From Methanobrevibacter sp. (lineage in GTDB: Archaea > Methanobacteriota > Methanobacteria > Methanobacteriales > Methanobacteriaceae), in the NCBI RefSeq assembly GCF_015062985.1, contig NZ_SUTI01000001.1, forward strand, positions 1-64,000: a stretch of DNA of 64,000 nucleotides. Direction: 5' to 3'. The translations under genes were made by a program, and so were the position numbers. The notes beneath the pieces are model-generated. The model did not search any database and was not told the DNA's origin. It worked only from the letters and a program-made list of their open reading frames with translations. This document shows, piece after piece, positions 1-9,392 of the stretch (position 1 is its first letter; each line of letters starts with the position of its first letter).

Positions 1-1431
1 AGTGTGAATGTTACTAAAGTTTGGAATGATAGTGATGATCATGATGGTTTCAGACCTGATAATGTGACCTTTGTGTTATATGCTGATGGTGTTGAGAACG
101 CTACTATTGTTTTAGATGAAGGTAATCATTGGACTGGTAGTTTCACTGATTTGTCTATTTATAAAGATGGTAAAGCGATTGTTTACACTGTTGATGAATT
201 GTCTGTTGCTAATTACACTAAGTCTGTAGTTAATGACAGTTTTGCAAACTATACTATCATGAACACTTATGTGGTTAATTTCACTAGTGTGAATGTTACT
301 AAAGTTTGGAATGATAGTGATGATCATGATGGTTTCAGACCTCAAAATGTGACCTTTGTGTTATATGCTGATGGTGTTGAGAACGCTACTATTGTTTTAG
401 ATGAAGGTAATCATTGGACTGGTAGTTTCACTGATTTGTCTATTTATAAAGATGGTAAAGCGATTGTTTACACTGTTGATGAATTGTCTGTTGCTAATTA
501 CACTAAGTCTGTAGTTAATGACAGTTTTGCAAACTATACTATCATGAACACTTATGTGGTTAATTTCACTAGTGTGAATGTTACTAAAGTTTGGAATGAT
601 AGTGATGATCATGATGGTTTCAGACCTCAAAATGTAACTTTCGTGTTATATGCTGATGGTGTTGAGAACGCTACTATTGTTTTAGATGAAGGTAATCATT
701 GGACTGGTAGTTTTACTGGTTTATCTATTTATAAAGATGGTAAAGCGATTGTTTACACTGTTGATGAATTGCCTGTTGCTAATTACACTAAATCTGTAAC
801 TAACAGCAGCCTTGCAAACTACACTATTACTAACTCACGTATTGTTGAGTATACTAGTGTTAATGTTACTAAAGTTTGGGACGATGAAGATGATCATGAT
901 GGTTTCAGGCCGGATAATGTGACTTTTGTGTTGCTTGCTGATGGTATTCCTGTTGATAGTGCTGTTTTAAGTGGTGCGGGTAATGTTTGGTCTGCTAGTT
1001 TCAATGACTTGCCTGTTTATAGTGATGGTAAAGTGATTGTTTACTCTATTGAGGAAATGAGTGTAGATAATTATAATTCTAGTGTAACCAATGATAGTCT
1101 TGCTAATTACACTATTACTAACTCACGTATTGTTGAGTATACTAGTGTTAATGTTACTAAAGTTTGGGACGATGAAGATGATCATGATGGTTTCAGGCCG
1201 GATAATGTGACTTTTGTGTTGCTTGCTGATGGTATTCCTGTTGATAGTGCTGTTTTAAGTGGTGCGGGTAATGTTTGGTCTGCTAGTTTCAATGACTTGC
1301 CTGTTTATAGTGATGGTAAAGTGATTGTTTACTCTATTGAGGAAATGAGTGTAGATAATTATAATTCTAGTGTAACCAATGATAGTCTTGCTAATTACAC
1401 TATTACTAACTCACGTATTGTTGAGTATACT
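1..1431 (+). repeat. Tandem 285/288-bp coding repeats (Cna-B units)
   Basis: Units begin at 1, 286, 571, 856 and 1144, and a diverged sixth begins at 1432. The period is 285 bp for the first three and 288 bp for the next two. Units 1 and 2 differ by eye only at one codon (gat versus caa near 55-60 and 340-345), and units at 856 and 1144 look identical until the last codons. Synonymous sites are conserved too, so the copies arose recently or are being homogenised. Confidence 0.93.
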
Positions 1432-2229
1432 GGTGTCAACGTTACTAAAGTTTGGAACGACAATGACAATCAAGATGGTGTCAGACCTCTCAATGTGACT
1501 GTTGTATTGTTTGCTGACGGTGTTGAAGTTAACAGAACCGTGTTATCAGAGGGTAATGGTTGGAAAGCATCATTCAATGAATTGCCTGTTTATAACAATA
1601 ATGGTACTGTCATAGCTTACACCATCGAGGAGTTAGAGGTTGCAAATTATACTGTCAGTATTTTTAATGACACCGCTTACAACTTTACAATTAACAATAC
1701 TCATAAACATGTCTTTAAACCTGATATGAGTGTAAGCAAAATCTCATTAAATAAAACAGTATATCTTGGAGACCAAGTCGGATTCATCGTTGTTGTTACA
1801 AATACCGGTGATTGTGATTTAACTGGAGTTTATGTAATAGATAATGACTTTAGTGAAGGTATTGTTTTAGACCATGTGATTCTAAACGGCAATTGGACAT
1901 TTGATGGTAAGGATAGATTTAGTTATATGAAACCTTTAGCTGTAGGAGAATCTGCAAACTTTACAATTTTCTTTAATACAACCAGTGTTGGATTCAAAGT
2001 TAATAATGTAACTGCAGGTAATAATATGACTAATAAGACAGTCAGCAGCACAAATAACACTACTGTTGTTGAAGAAGTTCCTGATCAACCAGTTGCTCCG
2101 GTTCATGATGTGCCTAAAGCAGCTAAAGAAGCAGTTTCTGAAAATAATGCTACCGGTAACCCATTACTGATGTTACTGTTAGCCCTATTAACATTATCTG
2201 TCAATGTGTCTAGACGTAAAAAACAATAA
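1..2229 (+). CDS. Adhesin-like surface protein, 3' part (Cna-B repeats, DUF11-like domain, C-terminal membrane anchor)
   Basis: The reading frame is already open at base 1, so the start lies outside the window. Visible residues 1-477 are five tandem Cna-B-type units of 95-96 residues, followed by a sixth, diverged unit to about 572. Each unit opens with VNVTKVW, has a DGFRP or DGVRP turn, a YTVDEL/YSIEEM strand and ends in an Asn-containing strand (IMNTY, ITNSR). That layout matches the Lys/Glu/Asn triad that forms isopeptide bonds in Cna-B domains. A DUF11-like domain (about 573-690) follows, then a hydrophobic segment and a short RRKKQ tail, consistent with membrane anchoring and an extracellular position. 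N-x-S/T sequons are very dense, suggesting heavy N-glycosylation. Proteins of this kind are adhesin-like proteins of gut methanogens; the ligand cannot be told. Confidence 0.9.
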   Translation, partial: SVNVTKVWNDSDDHDGFRPDNVTFVLYADGVENATIVLDEGNHWTGSFTDLSIYKDGKAIVYTVDELSVANYTKSVVNDSFANYTIMNTYVVNFTSVNVTKVWNDSDDHDGFRPQNVTFVLYADGVENATIVLDEGNHWTGSFTDLSIYKDGKAIVYTVDELSVANYTKSVVNDSFANYTIMNTYVVNFTSVNVTKVWNDSDDHDGFRPQNVTFVLYADGVENATIVLDEGNHWTGSFTGLSIYKDGKAIVYTVDELPVANYTKSVTNSSLANYTITNSRIVEYTSVNVTKVWDDEDDHDGFRPDNVTFVLLADGIPVDSAVLSGAGNVWSASFNDLPVYSDGKVIVYSIEEMSVDNYNSSVTNDSLANYTITNSRIVEYTSVNVTKVWDDEDDHDGFRPDNVTFVLLADGIPVDSAVLSGAGNVWSASFNDLPVYSDGKVIVYSIEEMSVDNYNSSVTNDSLANYTITNSRIVEYTGVNVTKVWNDNDNQDGVRPLNVTVVLFADGVEVNRTVLSEGNGWKASFNELPVYNNNGTVIAYTIEELEVANYTVSIFNDTAYNFTINNTHKHVFKPDMSVSKISLNKTVYLGDQVGFIVVVTNTGDCDLTGVYVIDNDFSEGIVLDHVILNGNWTFDGKDRFSYMKPLAVGESANFTIFFNTTSVGFKVNNVTAGNNMTNKTVSSTNNTTVVEEVPDQPVAPVHDVPKAAKEAVSENNATGNPLLMLLLALLTLSVNVSRRKKQ

Positions 2230-2238
2230 AAATTTAAA

Positions 2239-2277
2239 GTTATGTGATTTATTCACATAACGCTTTTTTTCTTTTTT
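2239..2277 (+). terminator. Hairpin plus T-tract after the adhesin gene
   Basis: A perfect 9-bp stem (GTTATGTGA with TCACATAAC, 2239-2247 and 2253-2261) with a 5-nt loop is followed by two T-runs. It lies ten bases after the stop codon. Archaeal termination relies mainly on the T-tract; the hairpin may also protect the mRNA 3' end. Confidence 0.75.
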
Positions 2278-2322
2278 AAAATTATAATAAATTTTAATAA
2301 TTTCAATTAACAATTAATTAAT

Positions 2323-3165
2323 ATGAGTGTTTTTGTTCCGGGTCATATTACCGGTTTTTTTAATATTGAAAATCATGATTCCAAATTGAAAAATGGGTCA
2401 TGCGGTGCAGGATTTTTACTCACTGAAGGTGTTAAGACAAGTATTGTCAAATCTGATAATTTTGCTTATGAAGTTAATCAGGGTGATGATACTGTAATAA
2501 ATGAAGTCTTAAATATTTTAAACCTTGACGAGACTGATTTTAAAGTTATTCAGGAGATAACCCTTCCTATCGGTGCGGGATTCGGCACATCAGCCGCATC
2601 AGCATTAAGTTTGTCTTTGGCATTGAATGAATTTTTAGACTTGAATTATTCCCTAGAAATCTGTGGCCAGATTGCGCACATGGCTGAAGTCAATTTGGGA
2701 TCAGGTTTGGGGGATGTCATTGGCCAAACGGGAAAAGGATTGGTCCTAAGAACAAAACCTGGAGCACCTGGAATCGGTGAAATCGAATCATTTGAAGAGG
2801 ATGTTTATGTAGCCTGGAAAACTTTTGGCGCAATCGAAACATCTGAGATTATTCAAGACCCTAAACATAAGGAAATAATTTCCGAGGTTGGTTTGAAGTA
2901 TCTGGAATTATTTGAAAAAGATGCCAATGTGGAAAACTTTCTGGCTTTTTCAAACAAGTTTGCACTTGAGACAAAATTAGCGACAGATGAAGTGAAAAAT
3001 CAAATTAACTATTTTAATTCTATGGATGATATTTTAGGTAGTTCCATGGCAATGCTTGGAAATACTGTATTCGCATTTGCATATGATGAAGATGCATTCA
3101 AAAATCTGGACATTGAAGACTTGCATATAGATAAAATTAATAATATTGGTATTGTTTATGATTAA
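2323..3165 (+). CDS. Pantoate kinase (archaeal CoA biosynthesis)
   Basis: A 280-residue GHMP-superfamily kinase. The glycine-rich ATP loop PIGAGFGTSAASALS lies near residues 87-101, and the N-terminus SVFVPGHITGFF is typical of archaeal pantoate kinase. This enzyme phosphorylates pantoate with ATP; phosphopantothenate synthetase then adds beta-alanine, replacing bacterial pantothenate kinase. No Shine-Dalgarno is visible, and an AT-rich TATA-like stretch about 25-30 bases before the ATG suggests a leaderless mRNA. The 3' end overlaps the next gene by 8 bases. A ketopantoate reductase homologue is found at 17996-18943 but is not linked in an operon. Confidence 0.85.
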   Translation: MSVFVPGHITGFFNIENHDSKLKNGSCGAGFLLTEGVKTSIVKSDNFAYEVNQGDDTVINEVLNILNLDETDFKVIQEITLPIGAGFGTSAASALSLSLALNEFLDLNYSLEICGQIAHMAEVNLGSGLGDVIGQTGKGLVLRTKPGAPGIGEIESFEEDVYVAWKTFGAIETSEIIQDPKHKEIISEVGLKYLELFEKDANVENFLAFSNKFALETKLATDEVKNQINYFNSMDDILGSSMAMLGNTVFAFAYDEDAFKNLDIEDLHIDKINNIGIVYD

Positions 3166-3673
3166 ATTGAGTTATGATATAAAAGAATACAGGAGGCAAA
3201 TCTCTGATTTGGTTAAAAATGGAGATACAATCATAGAATTGGGCTGTCATGTTGGTGGAACTACAAAAACCTTTCCTAAACAGTGCAATGTCATAGCAAT
3301 TGACAATTCACCTGAATCAGTTGAGCAAATGAAGGGATTTGACAATGTAAGATTTATTTCAGGGGATGTTAGGCGCCATGAAGTGATTGCCGAGGTTTTT
3401 AAAATTGTTCAGTCATGTGATTTACTTTCAATAGATCTGGGCGGCGGATATCATCCGGATACGGTTTTTAAAGTGTTTTATATATGGTCATCCACTTTCA
3501 AACCGAAACATACACTAATTCGAAACAGGGGTCTTTTGGAATTTTTCAATTCAGTTGAAACCAGCGGTGAGGATTACAAATCTGATGAGGGTTATCTTGA
3601 AACATATCATGATTCAGGCATTCCTCCGTTAATCAAGGAGTTTGACTTGTGGACTCCATCACTTAAGGAATAG
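3158..3673 (+). CDS. Small SAM-dependent methyltransferase-like protein
   Basis: A 171-residue protein with a class I Rossmann methyltransferase core: motif I is IIELGCHVGGTT, followed by an acidic end of strand 2 (VIAIDNS) and FISGDV. The ATG at 3158 overlaps the pantoate kinase stop and is preferred over a TTG four codons upstream. The substrate is unknown. The conserved cysteine in motif I and the short length suggest a small-molecule or tRNA-type methyltransferase, but this is inference. Co-transcription with pantoate kinase is likely given the overlap. Confidence 0.65.
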   Translation: MIKLSYDIKEYRRQISDLVKNGDTIIELGCHVGGTTKTFPKQCNVIAIDNSPESVEQMKGFDNVRFISGDVRRHEVIAEVFKIVQSCDLLSIDLGGGYHPDTVFKVFYIWSSTFKPKHTLIRNRGLLEFFNSVETSGEDYKSDEGYLETYHDSGIPPLIKEFDLWTPSLKE

Positions 3674-3803
3674 TTTTATTCGTGTTTTTGAAAAGATTTT
3701 CTAACATTTTCAGTTTTTAAAAGTATTTTTGTCAAGAGTTTTAATTTTTGTTAATTAATTTTGTAAAAATCTTTAATTTATTTCAAAATCTCTTAAATTA
3801 ATA

Positions 3804-3851
3804 TTTATATATCAGTTTGATGAAAAATATAATTCATAAGTATAACGAGGT
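3804..3851 (+). promoter_or_regulatory. TATA box and ribosome site of the aroA'-aroB' operon
   Basis: TTTATATAT at 3804-3812 is a good archaeal TATA box, about 46 bases before the ATG at 3858. GAGG at 3847-3850 serves as ribosome site. The preceding 130 bases are AT-rich with no gene. Confidence 0.55.
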
Positions 3852-3857
3852 TAAATA

Positions 3858-4649
3858 ATGATAGGTAAGAAGATTCGTTTAGAAAGAATCATAAACAGAA
3901 ATACTGGAAGAACTGTAATTGCACCAATGGACCATGGTGTATCAAGCGGTCCGATTCCAGGAATTATTGATATGGATGAAACTGTTGAAGAAATTTCCCA
4001 AGGCGGAGCAGACGCAATATTAATGCACAAAGGTATTGTAAAACAGGGACATCGTGGTTACGGTAAGGATATAGGTTTAATTGTACATTTATCAGCAAGT
4101 ACATCCCTTGCACCGGATCCAAATGATAAAGTAACAGTAACAACAGTTGAAAAGGCAATCCAACTTGGAGCAGATGCAGTGTCAATCCATGTAAACCTTG
4201 GAAGCGAAACAGAAAGCCAGATGTTACAGGAATTAGGTGCAATAGCTGAAACTTGCGACTACTGGGGAATGCCTCTTCTTGCAATGATGTACCCAAGAGG
4301 ACAAAAAGTTGAAAACGAACATGATGTGGAATTCGTAAAACATGCTGCACGTGTAGGTTCCGAACTTGGAGTTGACATAGTTAAAACAAACTACACAGGT
4401 GACCCTGATTCATTCAAGGAAGTTGTTGAAGGAGCAATCGTTCCTGTTGTTATCGCAGGCGGTCCAAAAATAGACACCGATGAGGAACTGCTTCAGATGG
4501 TTAAAGATTCCCTTGAAGTTGGAGGCGCAGGCGTAGCGTTCGGACGTAATCTTTTCCAAGCTGAAAATCCTGGCAAGATTACCCGTGCAATTTCAGAAAT
4601 CGTCCACCATGATGCAGAAGTGGATGAAGCTTTAAAGTTCTTAGAATAG
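3858..4649 (+). CDS. aroA': 2-amino-3,7-dideoxy-D-threo-hept-6-ulosonate (ADH) synthase
   Basis: A 263-residue class I aldolase-type TIM barrel. It starts [11 protein letters not shown], has the [15 protein letters not shown] loop, a Lys/Tyr-containing strand [10 protein letters not shown] (Schiff-base region, about residues 174-183) and the phosphate-binding [13 protein letters not shown] near the end. In methanogens this enzyme makes the precursor of dehydroquinate from aspartate semialdehyde and 6-deoxy-5-ketofructose-1-phosphate, bypassing DAHP. The partner enzyme is encoded 8 bases downstream. A homologous fructose-bisphosphate aldolase function is less likely because of this pairing. 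Confidence 0.88.
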   Translation: MIGKKIRLERIINRNTGRTVIAPMDHGVSSGPIPGIIDMDETVEEISQGGADAILMHKGIVKQGHRGYGKDIGLIVHLSASTSLAPDPNDKVTVTTVEKAIQLGADAVSIHVNLGSETESQMLQELGAIAETCDYWGMPLLAMMYPRGQKVENEHDVEFVKHAARVGSELGVDIVKTNYTGDPDSFKEVVEGAIVPVVIAGGPKIDTDEELLQMVKDSLEVGGAGVAFGRNLFQAENPGKITRAISEIVHHDAEVDEALKFLE

Positions 4650-4657
4650 GTGGTTAG

Positions 4658-5788
4658 ATGCAAAACAAATTCGCTTGGATAAGCACTCCTGATGAAGAAT
4701 GGGATGACAAAAAAGAAATGATTACCACAGCATTGGAATCAGGAATAGACCATGTGCTTGATTTCGATGACATAGAACAAATCAGAAAACTCGGCAATGT
4801 TAAAATAATTGCAAATAATGATGATGCCGATATCTATCTGGTTGGTATTAATGGTGAAGGAGATGGCTTTGTTGAATTGAAAGAGGATTTCACAGATTCA
4901 ACTGATATTGCAAATGCAAAAAAAGCAAAAAGCGAAGGAAAAACTGTATGTGCATATATAATAATCACAGATAAAGCTCATGAACAATTGGCCGTTAAGT
5001 TAGGTTCAATCGTAGATTACATAATTCTTGTTGGAACTGACTGGACAATCATTCCGCTTGAAAATATCATTGCAGACCTTCAAAAGGAGGATGTCGAAAT
5101 CATCGCTGCTGTACGTGACTTGGATGGTGCCAAAGTTGCATTGGAGACATTGGAACATGGAACCGACGGAATCATATTTGAAGCAAATGAATTCAATACT
5201 ATCAAGAAAATTGCTCAGGAAGTCGTTGAAGCGTCACAAACAAAATATGAATTGAAAATAGCTACAGTGACAAATGTAAAGCCACTGGGGTCAGGTGACA
5301 GAGTATGTGTCGATACAACAGACATGATGAAGCCTGGAGAAGGAATGCTGATTGGTTCATATTCCAAATCAATGTTTTTAGTGCATTCAGAATCTCTTGA
5401 AAGCGAATATGTTGCTTCACGTCCATTCAGAGTTAATGCTGGTCCTGTACAGGCATATGTGATGGTTCCGGGCAACAAGACAAGATACCTATCCGAGCTT
5501 GTAGCAGGAGATGAGGTGCTGATTGTAAATACCGAAGGGGAAACCAGAACAGCATATGTCGGAAGAAGCAAAATCGAAAGAAGGCCATTAATTCTGATTG
5601 AAGCTGAATATGAAGGTCAAATTATAAGAACACTCCTGCAGAATGCAGAAACCATCAGGATAGTCGATGAAAATGACAACCCATTATCAGTGGCAGACAT
5701 AAAACCGGGAGATAAGGTAAAGGTCTACATTGAGTCAAATGCACGTCATTTTGGAATCGCTATTGATGAAACAATTATTGAACAGTGA
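4658..5788 (+). CDS. aroB': 3-dehydroquinate synthase II
   Basis: A 376-residue protein beginning [19 protein letters not shown], characteristic of the archaeal enzyme that oxidatively deaminates and cyclises the ADH synthase product to 3-dehydroquinate using NAD. The C-terminal half has the family's beta-rich region with [36 protein letters not shown] and [10 protein letters not shown]. The ribosome site AGGTGG overlaps the stop of the ADH synthase gene, so the two form an operon and the first two steps of archaeal shikimate synthesis. Confidence 0.9.
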   Translation: MQNKFAWISTPDEEWDDKKEMITTALESGIDHVLDFDDIEQIRKLGNVKIIANNDDADIYLVGINGEGDGFVELKEDFTDSTDIANAKKAKSEGKTVCAYIIITDKAHEQLAVKLGSIVDYIILVGTDWTIIPLENIIADLQKEDVEIIAAVRDLDGAKVALETLEHGTDGIIFEANEFNTIKKIAQEVVEASQTKYELKIATVTNVKPLGSGDRVCVDTTDMMKPGEGMLIGSYSKSMFLVHSESLESEYVASRPFRVNAGPVQAYVMVPGNKTRYLSELVAGDEVLIVNTEGETRTAYVGRSKIERRPLILIEAEYEGQIIRTLLQNAETIRIVDENDNPLSVADIKPGDKVKVYIESNARHFGIAIDETIIEQ

Positions 5789-5797
5789 GGTTAGGAC

Positions 5798-6355
5798 ATG
5801 TCACAGGTACGGGCATTTTTGGCTATAGATTTGGATGATGATTTAAAACCAAAAATTAACAGGATAATTAAAGAATTTAAACAGATTGATACACGAATCA
5901 AATATGTGGAATTAACAAACCTACATTTAACCTTGAAATTCTTCGGAGAAATTGATACTGCCGGTTTGGAATTGTTGGAAGAAAAGATAGCTAAGGTCGT
6001 ATCTGAATTCAAACCATTCGATATAAAGATTAAAAGTTGCGGAGCTTTTCCAAACAATAACCATATTAAGGTTATATGGGTTGGAATTGAAGACGATTCC
6101 GTAATAAGGGATCTGCATGATAAGCTGGACAAGGAATTCAGCAGCTTAGGATTTGATAAGGACAAGAAATTCTCTACACATTTGACTATTGGCCGTATGA
6201 AATCCGCTAAAAATAAAAATCAGGTAAAGTCAACCATTGAAGAGTTCAGTGATGTTGAAATTGGCGAGATGACCGTAGGCAGTATTGCTTTGAAAAAGTC
6301 TACATTAACACCATCAGGACCAATATATGAGGATATAAAAGTATTTGAATTGTGA
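5798..6355 (+). CDS. thpR: RNA 2',3'-cyclic phosphodiesterase (2H family, LigT-like)
   Basis: A 185-residue 2H-phosphoesterase. The two catalytic HxTx motifs are HLTL (about residue 42, in NLHLTLKFFGE) and HLTI (about 126, in STHLTIGRMKS). It hydrolyses 2',3'-cyclic phosphates on RNA, and the family was first named 2'-5' RNA ligase. A GAGGT ribosome site is at 5787-5791. It is followed four bases later by the CCA-adding enzyme, a pairing that fits a tRNA 3'-end processing role. Confidence 0.88.
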   Translation: MSQVRAFLAIDLDDDLKPKINRIIKEFKQIDTRIKYVELTNLHLTLKFFGEIDTAGLELLEEKIAKVVSEFKPFDIKIKSCGAFPNNNHIKVIWVGIEDDSVIRDLHDKLDKEFSSLGFDKDKKFSTHLTIGRMKSAKNKNQVKSTIEEFSDVEIGEMTVGSIALKKSTLTPSGPIYEDIKVFEL

Positions 6356-6359
6356 TGTC

Positions 6360-7724
6360 ATGGATTATAATTTAATATTAGATGATATAAAGCCGACAGA
6401 GGACGAAACAGAAAAGATTACAGAAGTCTCCTCAAAAATAATAAATTATCTTCAGGATTTATGTGATGAGGATAACCTTGGTGCAAAAGTGGCTTTGGTA
6501 GGTTCGGTAGCCAAAAACACCGCACTCAAAGGCAAATCCGACATTGACATTTTCATCGCATTTCCTTTGGATACGGATAAGCAATTCTTGAAGAATAAGG
6601 GTCTGGAATTGGCTCACAGCTGCTGTGATGAATTTCAAGTTGATGCTGAACATCATTTTGCATCACATCCGTATGTCACAACCGATATTGAAGGTTTCGA
6701 AGTAGATATCGTTCCATGCTATGCAATCGAAAACGGAGACCAGCTCAAGTCTGCCGTAGACAGAACCATTCTTCACACCAGATATGTTAAGGCCAATTTG
6801 GATGAAGGCCAGGAAGATGAGGTCCTGCTTTTAAAGCGATTCATGGCAATGACAGGAACATATGGTTCCGAATTTAAGGTTGGCGGATTTGCAGGTTATC
6901 TTTGTGAACTTCTGATTATTCATTATGGCACATTTGAAAATACTTTGAAAAATGCTATAAACTGGAAATATGGACATAGCATAGATCTGGAAGGATATGG
7001 AACTTCAAAGGATTTCAAAGACCCGTTAATAGTAATAGATCCGACAGATAAAAACAGAAACGTCGGTGCAGCATTAAGATTGGATAAGCTGGCCGAGTTC
7101 ATCCAATCAGCACGCAATTACATATTTTCACAAAATAAGACTGATTATTTTTATCCATTAAAACGTGATTTGAATAAGGATGCTATTTTAAATGAATTCA
7201 AATCAAGAAACGGGGAAGTAATAGCCATCAAATTCAGAATCCCGGATATTCCGCTTGATACGCTGCATCCTCAACTTAGAAAGACAACGGAAGCCCTTGA
7301 ACGCAAATTAAACAATGAGGAATTCAACGTATTTAAGGCAGATTACTGGAGTGATGAGCTATTGAGCTGTGTGATTCTTTTGGAAATGGCTTCATCAACT
7401 TTAAATGACATTAAGGTCAATGTCGGACCTAAAGTTTTCATCAGTCAGGCTTGCGAAAACTTTGCAGCTAAATATGGTCGTGAAAACTGTTATGTTCAAG
7501 GCGATTTTTTAGTTCACACCCAGAAAAGGGAATTCTGCAATGCCTTAACTCTCATTGAGCATATTTTCACTAGAGAGCACATAGGGTTAATCAAGGTTGG
7601 CAAAAACCTTAAAAAGAACATAATTGAAACTTATGAATTCATTGACATTTATGAGATTGATAATGAGGGATTTTTGGAATTTTTGGATGATTTCATAAAA
7701 CCCGGTCAGCACATTGTAAGGTGA
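6360..7724 (+). CDS. cca: CCA tRNA nucleotidyltransferase (archaeal class I)
   Basis: A 454-residue protein. The catalytic head has the class I nucleotidyltransferase signature VGSVAKNTALKGKSDIDIF (about 46-64) with the DxD pair, and a third carboxylate in FEVDIVPCY. The tRNA-binding and tail domains follow, at full family length. It adds CCA to tRNA 3' ends without a template. ATG 6360 is chosen over a TTG five codons upstream because it sits just after the thpR stop. Confidence 0.9.
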   Translation: MDYNLILDDIKPTEDETEKITEVSSKIINYLQDLCDEDNLGAKVALVGSVAKNTALKGKSDIDIFIAFPLDTDKQFLKNKGLELAHSCCDEFQVDAEHHFASHPYVTTDIEGFEVDIVPCYAIENGDQLKSAVDRTILHTRYVKANLDEGQEDEVLLLKRFMAMTGTYGSEFKVGGFAGYLCELLIIHYGTFENTLKNAINWKYGHSIDLEGYGTSKDFKDPLIVIDPTDKNRNVGAALRLDKLAEFIQSARNYIFSQNKTDYFYPLKRDLNKDAILNEFKSRNGEVIAIKFRIPDIPLDTLHPQLRKTTEALERKLNNEEFNVFKADYWSDELLSCVILLEMASSTLNDIKVNVGPKVFISQACENFAAKYGRENCYVQGDFLVHTQKREFCNALTLIEHIFTREHIGLIKVGKNLKKNIIETYEFIDIYEIDNEGFLEFLDDFIKPGQHIVR

Positions 7725-7728
7725 ACTA

Positions 7729-9105
7729 ATGGCACAAGACAAAACTGAAGAGATAGATTTAATCGTAAACCATCCCAAAAAGGCAATCAACAAGTTGGCA
7801 TTACCTATCATTATCAGCAACCTGTTCATGACTCTCAACAATATTATCGATGGAATATGGGTTTCAGGTTTGGGGCCCGAACCACTTGCTGCAGTAGGAT
7901 TTGTAACACCATTGTTTTTTGCGTTTGTAGGGGTTGCAAACGGTCTGGGTGCAGGTTCAAACAGCCTTATTGCAAGATGCATAGGCGCTGAAAAGTATCA
8001 TGATGCCGGAAACAGTGCAATCCACTCCATAATGCTATGTTTTATCGTAACTGTCATTTCAACAGTTCTTATTCTGATTATTTTAAAGCCTCTGCTTATG
8101 ATGATGGGTGCCGGAGAGGTAATCGGTCTGGCTTTATCCTACGGATACATTGTTCTTGGAGGGGTATTTTCACTCTTCATTCCGGCGATGCTGGCGGCAA
8201 TATTTCGTTCTCAAGGAGAAATTGAAAGGGCATCCTATCCGTTAATGCTTACGGCAATAATAAACATGATTCTGGATCCGATTTTCATTTATGTTTTGGG
8301 TCTGGGCATTACCGGAGCGGCAATTGCAACAGTTCTTGCGGCAACACTTGCAATGCTTCCGATGATTTACTGGATGTTCTATAAAAAGGACAGCTTTTTG
8401 GAAATCAGGTTAAGAGAATATAAAAGGAACCTTTCAATCTATAAGGAAATATTGGTCGTAGGAATTCCGGCAAGCCTGGAACAGTTCATTCTTTCTTTCG
8501 TTTCAATCCTGATGAACTACTGGTTAACATTATTGTCCGGAACAATAGCTGTAGCTGCATATACCGCAACATGGAGGCTGATTTCAATTGGAATATCCCC
8601 TTTAATAGGTATTGGAGTTGCGGCATTGACAGTAGGTGGAGCAGCCTACGGTGCACGTAACCTTGTAAATCTGAAGACCGCTCTGAATTATGGCGTCAAG
8701 TTAGGTTTGATTTCATCAATAATCATCTGCTCATTCTTCTTTATATTTGCAGAACCGCTGTCATTCATTTTCTCATATTCTGCAAGCAGTTCCGTTTTGG
8801 CCTCCCGTGTGGTTGAGGCTTTAAGAATCTTATGTTTCTTCATATTGTTCATGCCGTTGGGTATAGTGGCAGGTAATATCTTCCAATCAATGGGAAAAGG
8901 AACAATCTCCTTAATCTTGACAATACTTAGAACATTCATTCTGGAAGTGGTGTTTGCAGCTTTATTCGCATTCGCATTTAATTTGGCCGATGTGGGCATT
9001 TATATTGGAATTGTCTGTGGTATGGCATTGGGTTCAATTGTAGGATATGCATATATCAATTACTATCTGAATAGGCATAAGAGTTATTTCAAACAGCAGG
9101 AGTAA
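7729..9105 (+). CDS. MATE-family multidrug/sodium antiporter
   Basis: A 458-residue membrane protein with about 12 hydrophobic segments in two similar halves. Each half begins with the typical ALPIIISNLF or GIPASLEQFI helix. It has the family's DGIWVSGLGPEPLAAVG segment. MATE proteins expel cationic drugs or metabolites using Na+ or H+. An AGGTGA ribosome site overlaps the cca stop, suggesting read-through from the upstream operon. The 3' end is followed by T-rich sequence. Confidence 0.88.
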   Translation: MAQDKTEEIDLIVNHPKKAINKLALPIIISNLFMTLNNIIDGIWVSGLGPEPLAAVGFVTPLFFAFVGVANGLGAGSNSLIARCIGAEKYHDAGNSAIHSIMLCFIVTVISTVLILIILKPLLMMMGAGEVIGLALSYGYIVLGGVFSLFIPAMLAAIFRSQGEIERASYPLMLTAIINMILDPIFIYVLGLGITGAAIATVLAATLAMLPMIYWMFYKKDSFLEIRLREYKRNLSIYKEILVVGIPASLEQFILSFVSILMNYWLTLLSGTIAVAAYTATWRLISIGISPLIGIGVAALTVGGAAYGARNLVNLKTALNYGVKLGLISSIIICSFFFIFAEPLSFIFSYSASSSVLASRVVEALRILCFFILFMPLGIVAGNIFQSMGKGTISLILTILRTFILEVVFAALFAFAFNLADVGIYIGIVCGMALGSIVGYAYINYYLNRHKSYFKQQE

Positions 9106-9392
9106 TATTTTTTATTCCTTATTTTAAATTTTGTAAAAAATTAGCGATATTATTTTTAACAGTTAATGTTTCTTTCATTGGATTTTCATATTGTGTGTAT
9201 ATTTTATATTTTTAAGTATAACATTTAAATCCAAAAGTAATATGATAATGATTTTTTTTGATTTTTTTTAAAATATTTTTTAAAATATTTATAATATTTT
9301 AATTTATGTTTAAAAAAAGGTTGATTATAATAAATTTTGTTGAATAATTTTTATCAAAAGTTTTATAATGTTCTTTTTAGAAAATATTAACT
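9106..9392. other. AT-rich intergenic stretch
   Basis: About 287 bases with no coding frame. The first 40 bases are T-rich (likely termination of the MATE transcript). TTTTATAATG at 9361-9370 may be the TATA element for the next gene, which would then be nearly leaderless. No RNA structure was recognised. Confidence 0.5.

Noticed and set aside
112..630. Two identical 77-codon minus-strand frames inside the adhesin repeats
   Set aside because: They are the opposite strand of identical repeat units and follow the repeat period; no independent start signals.
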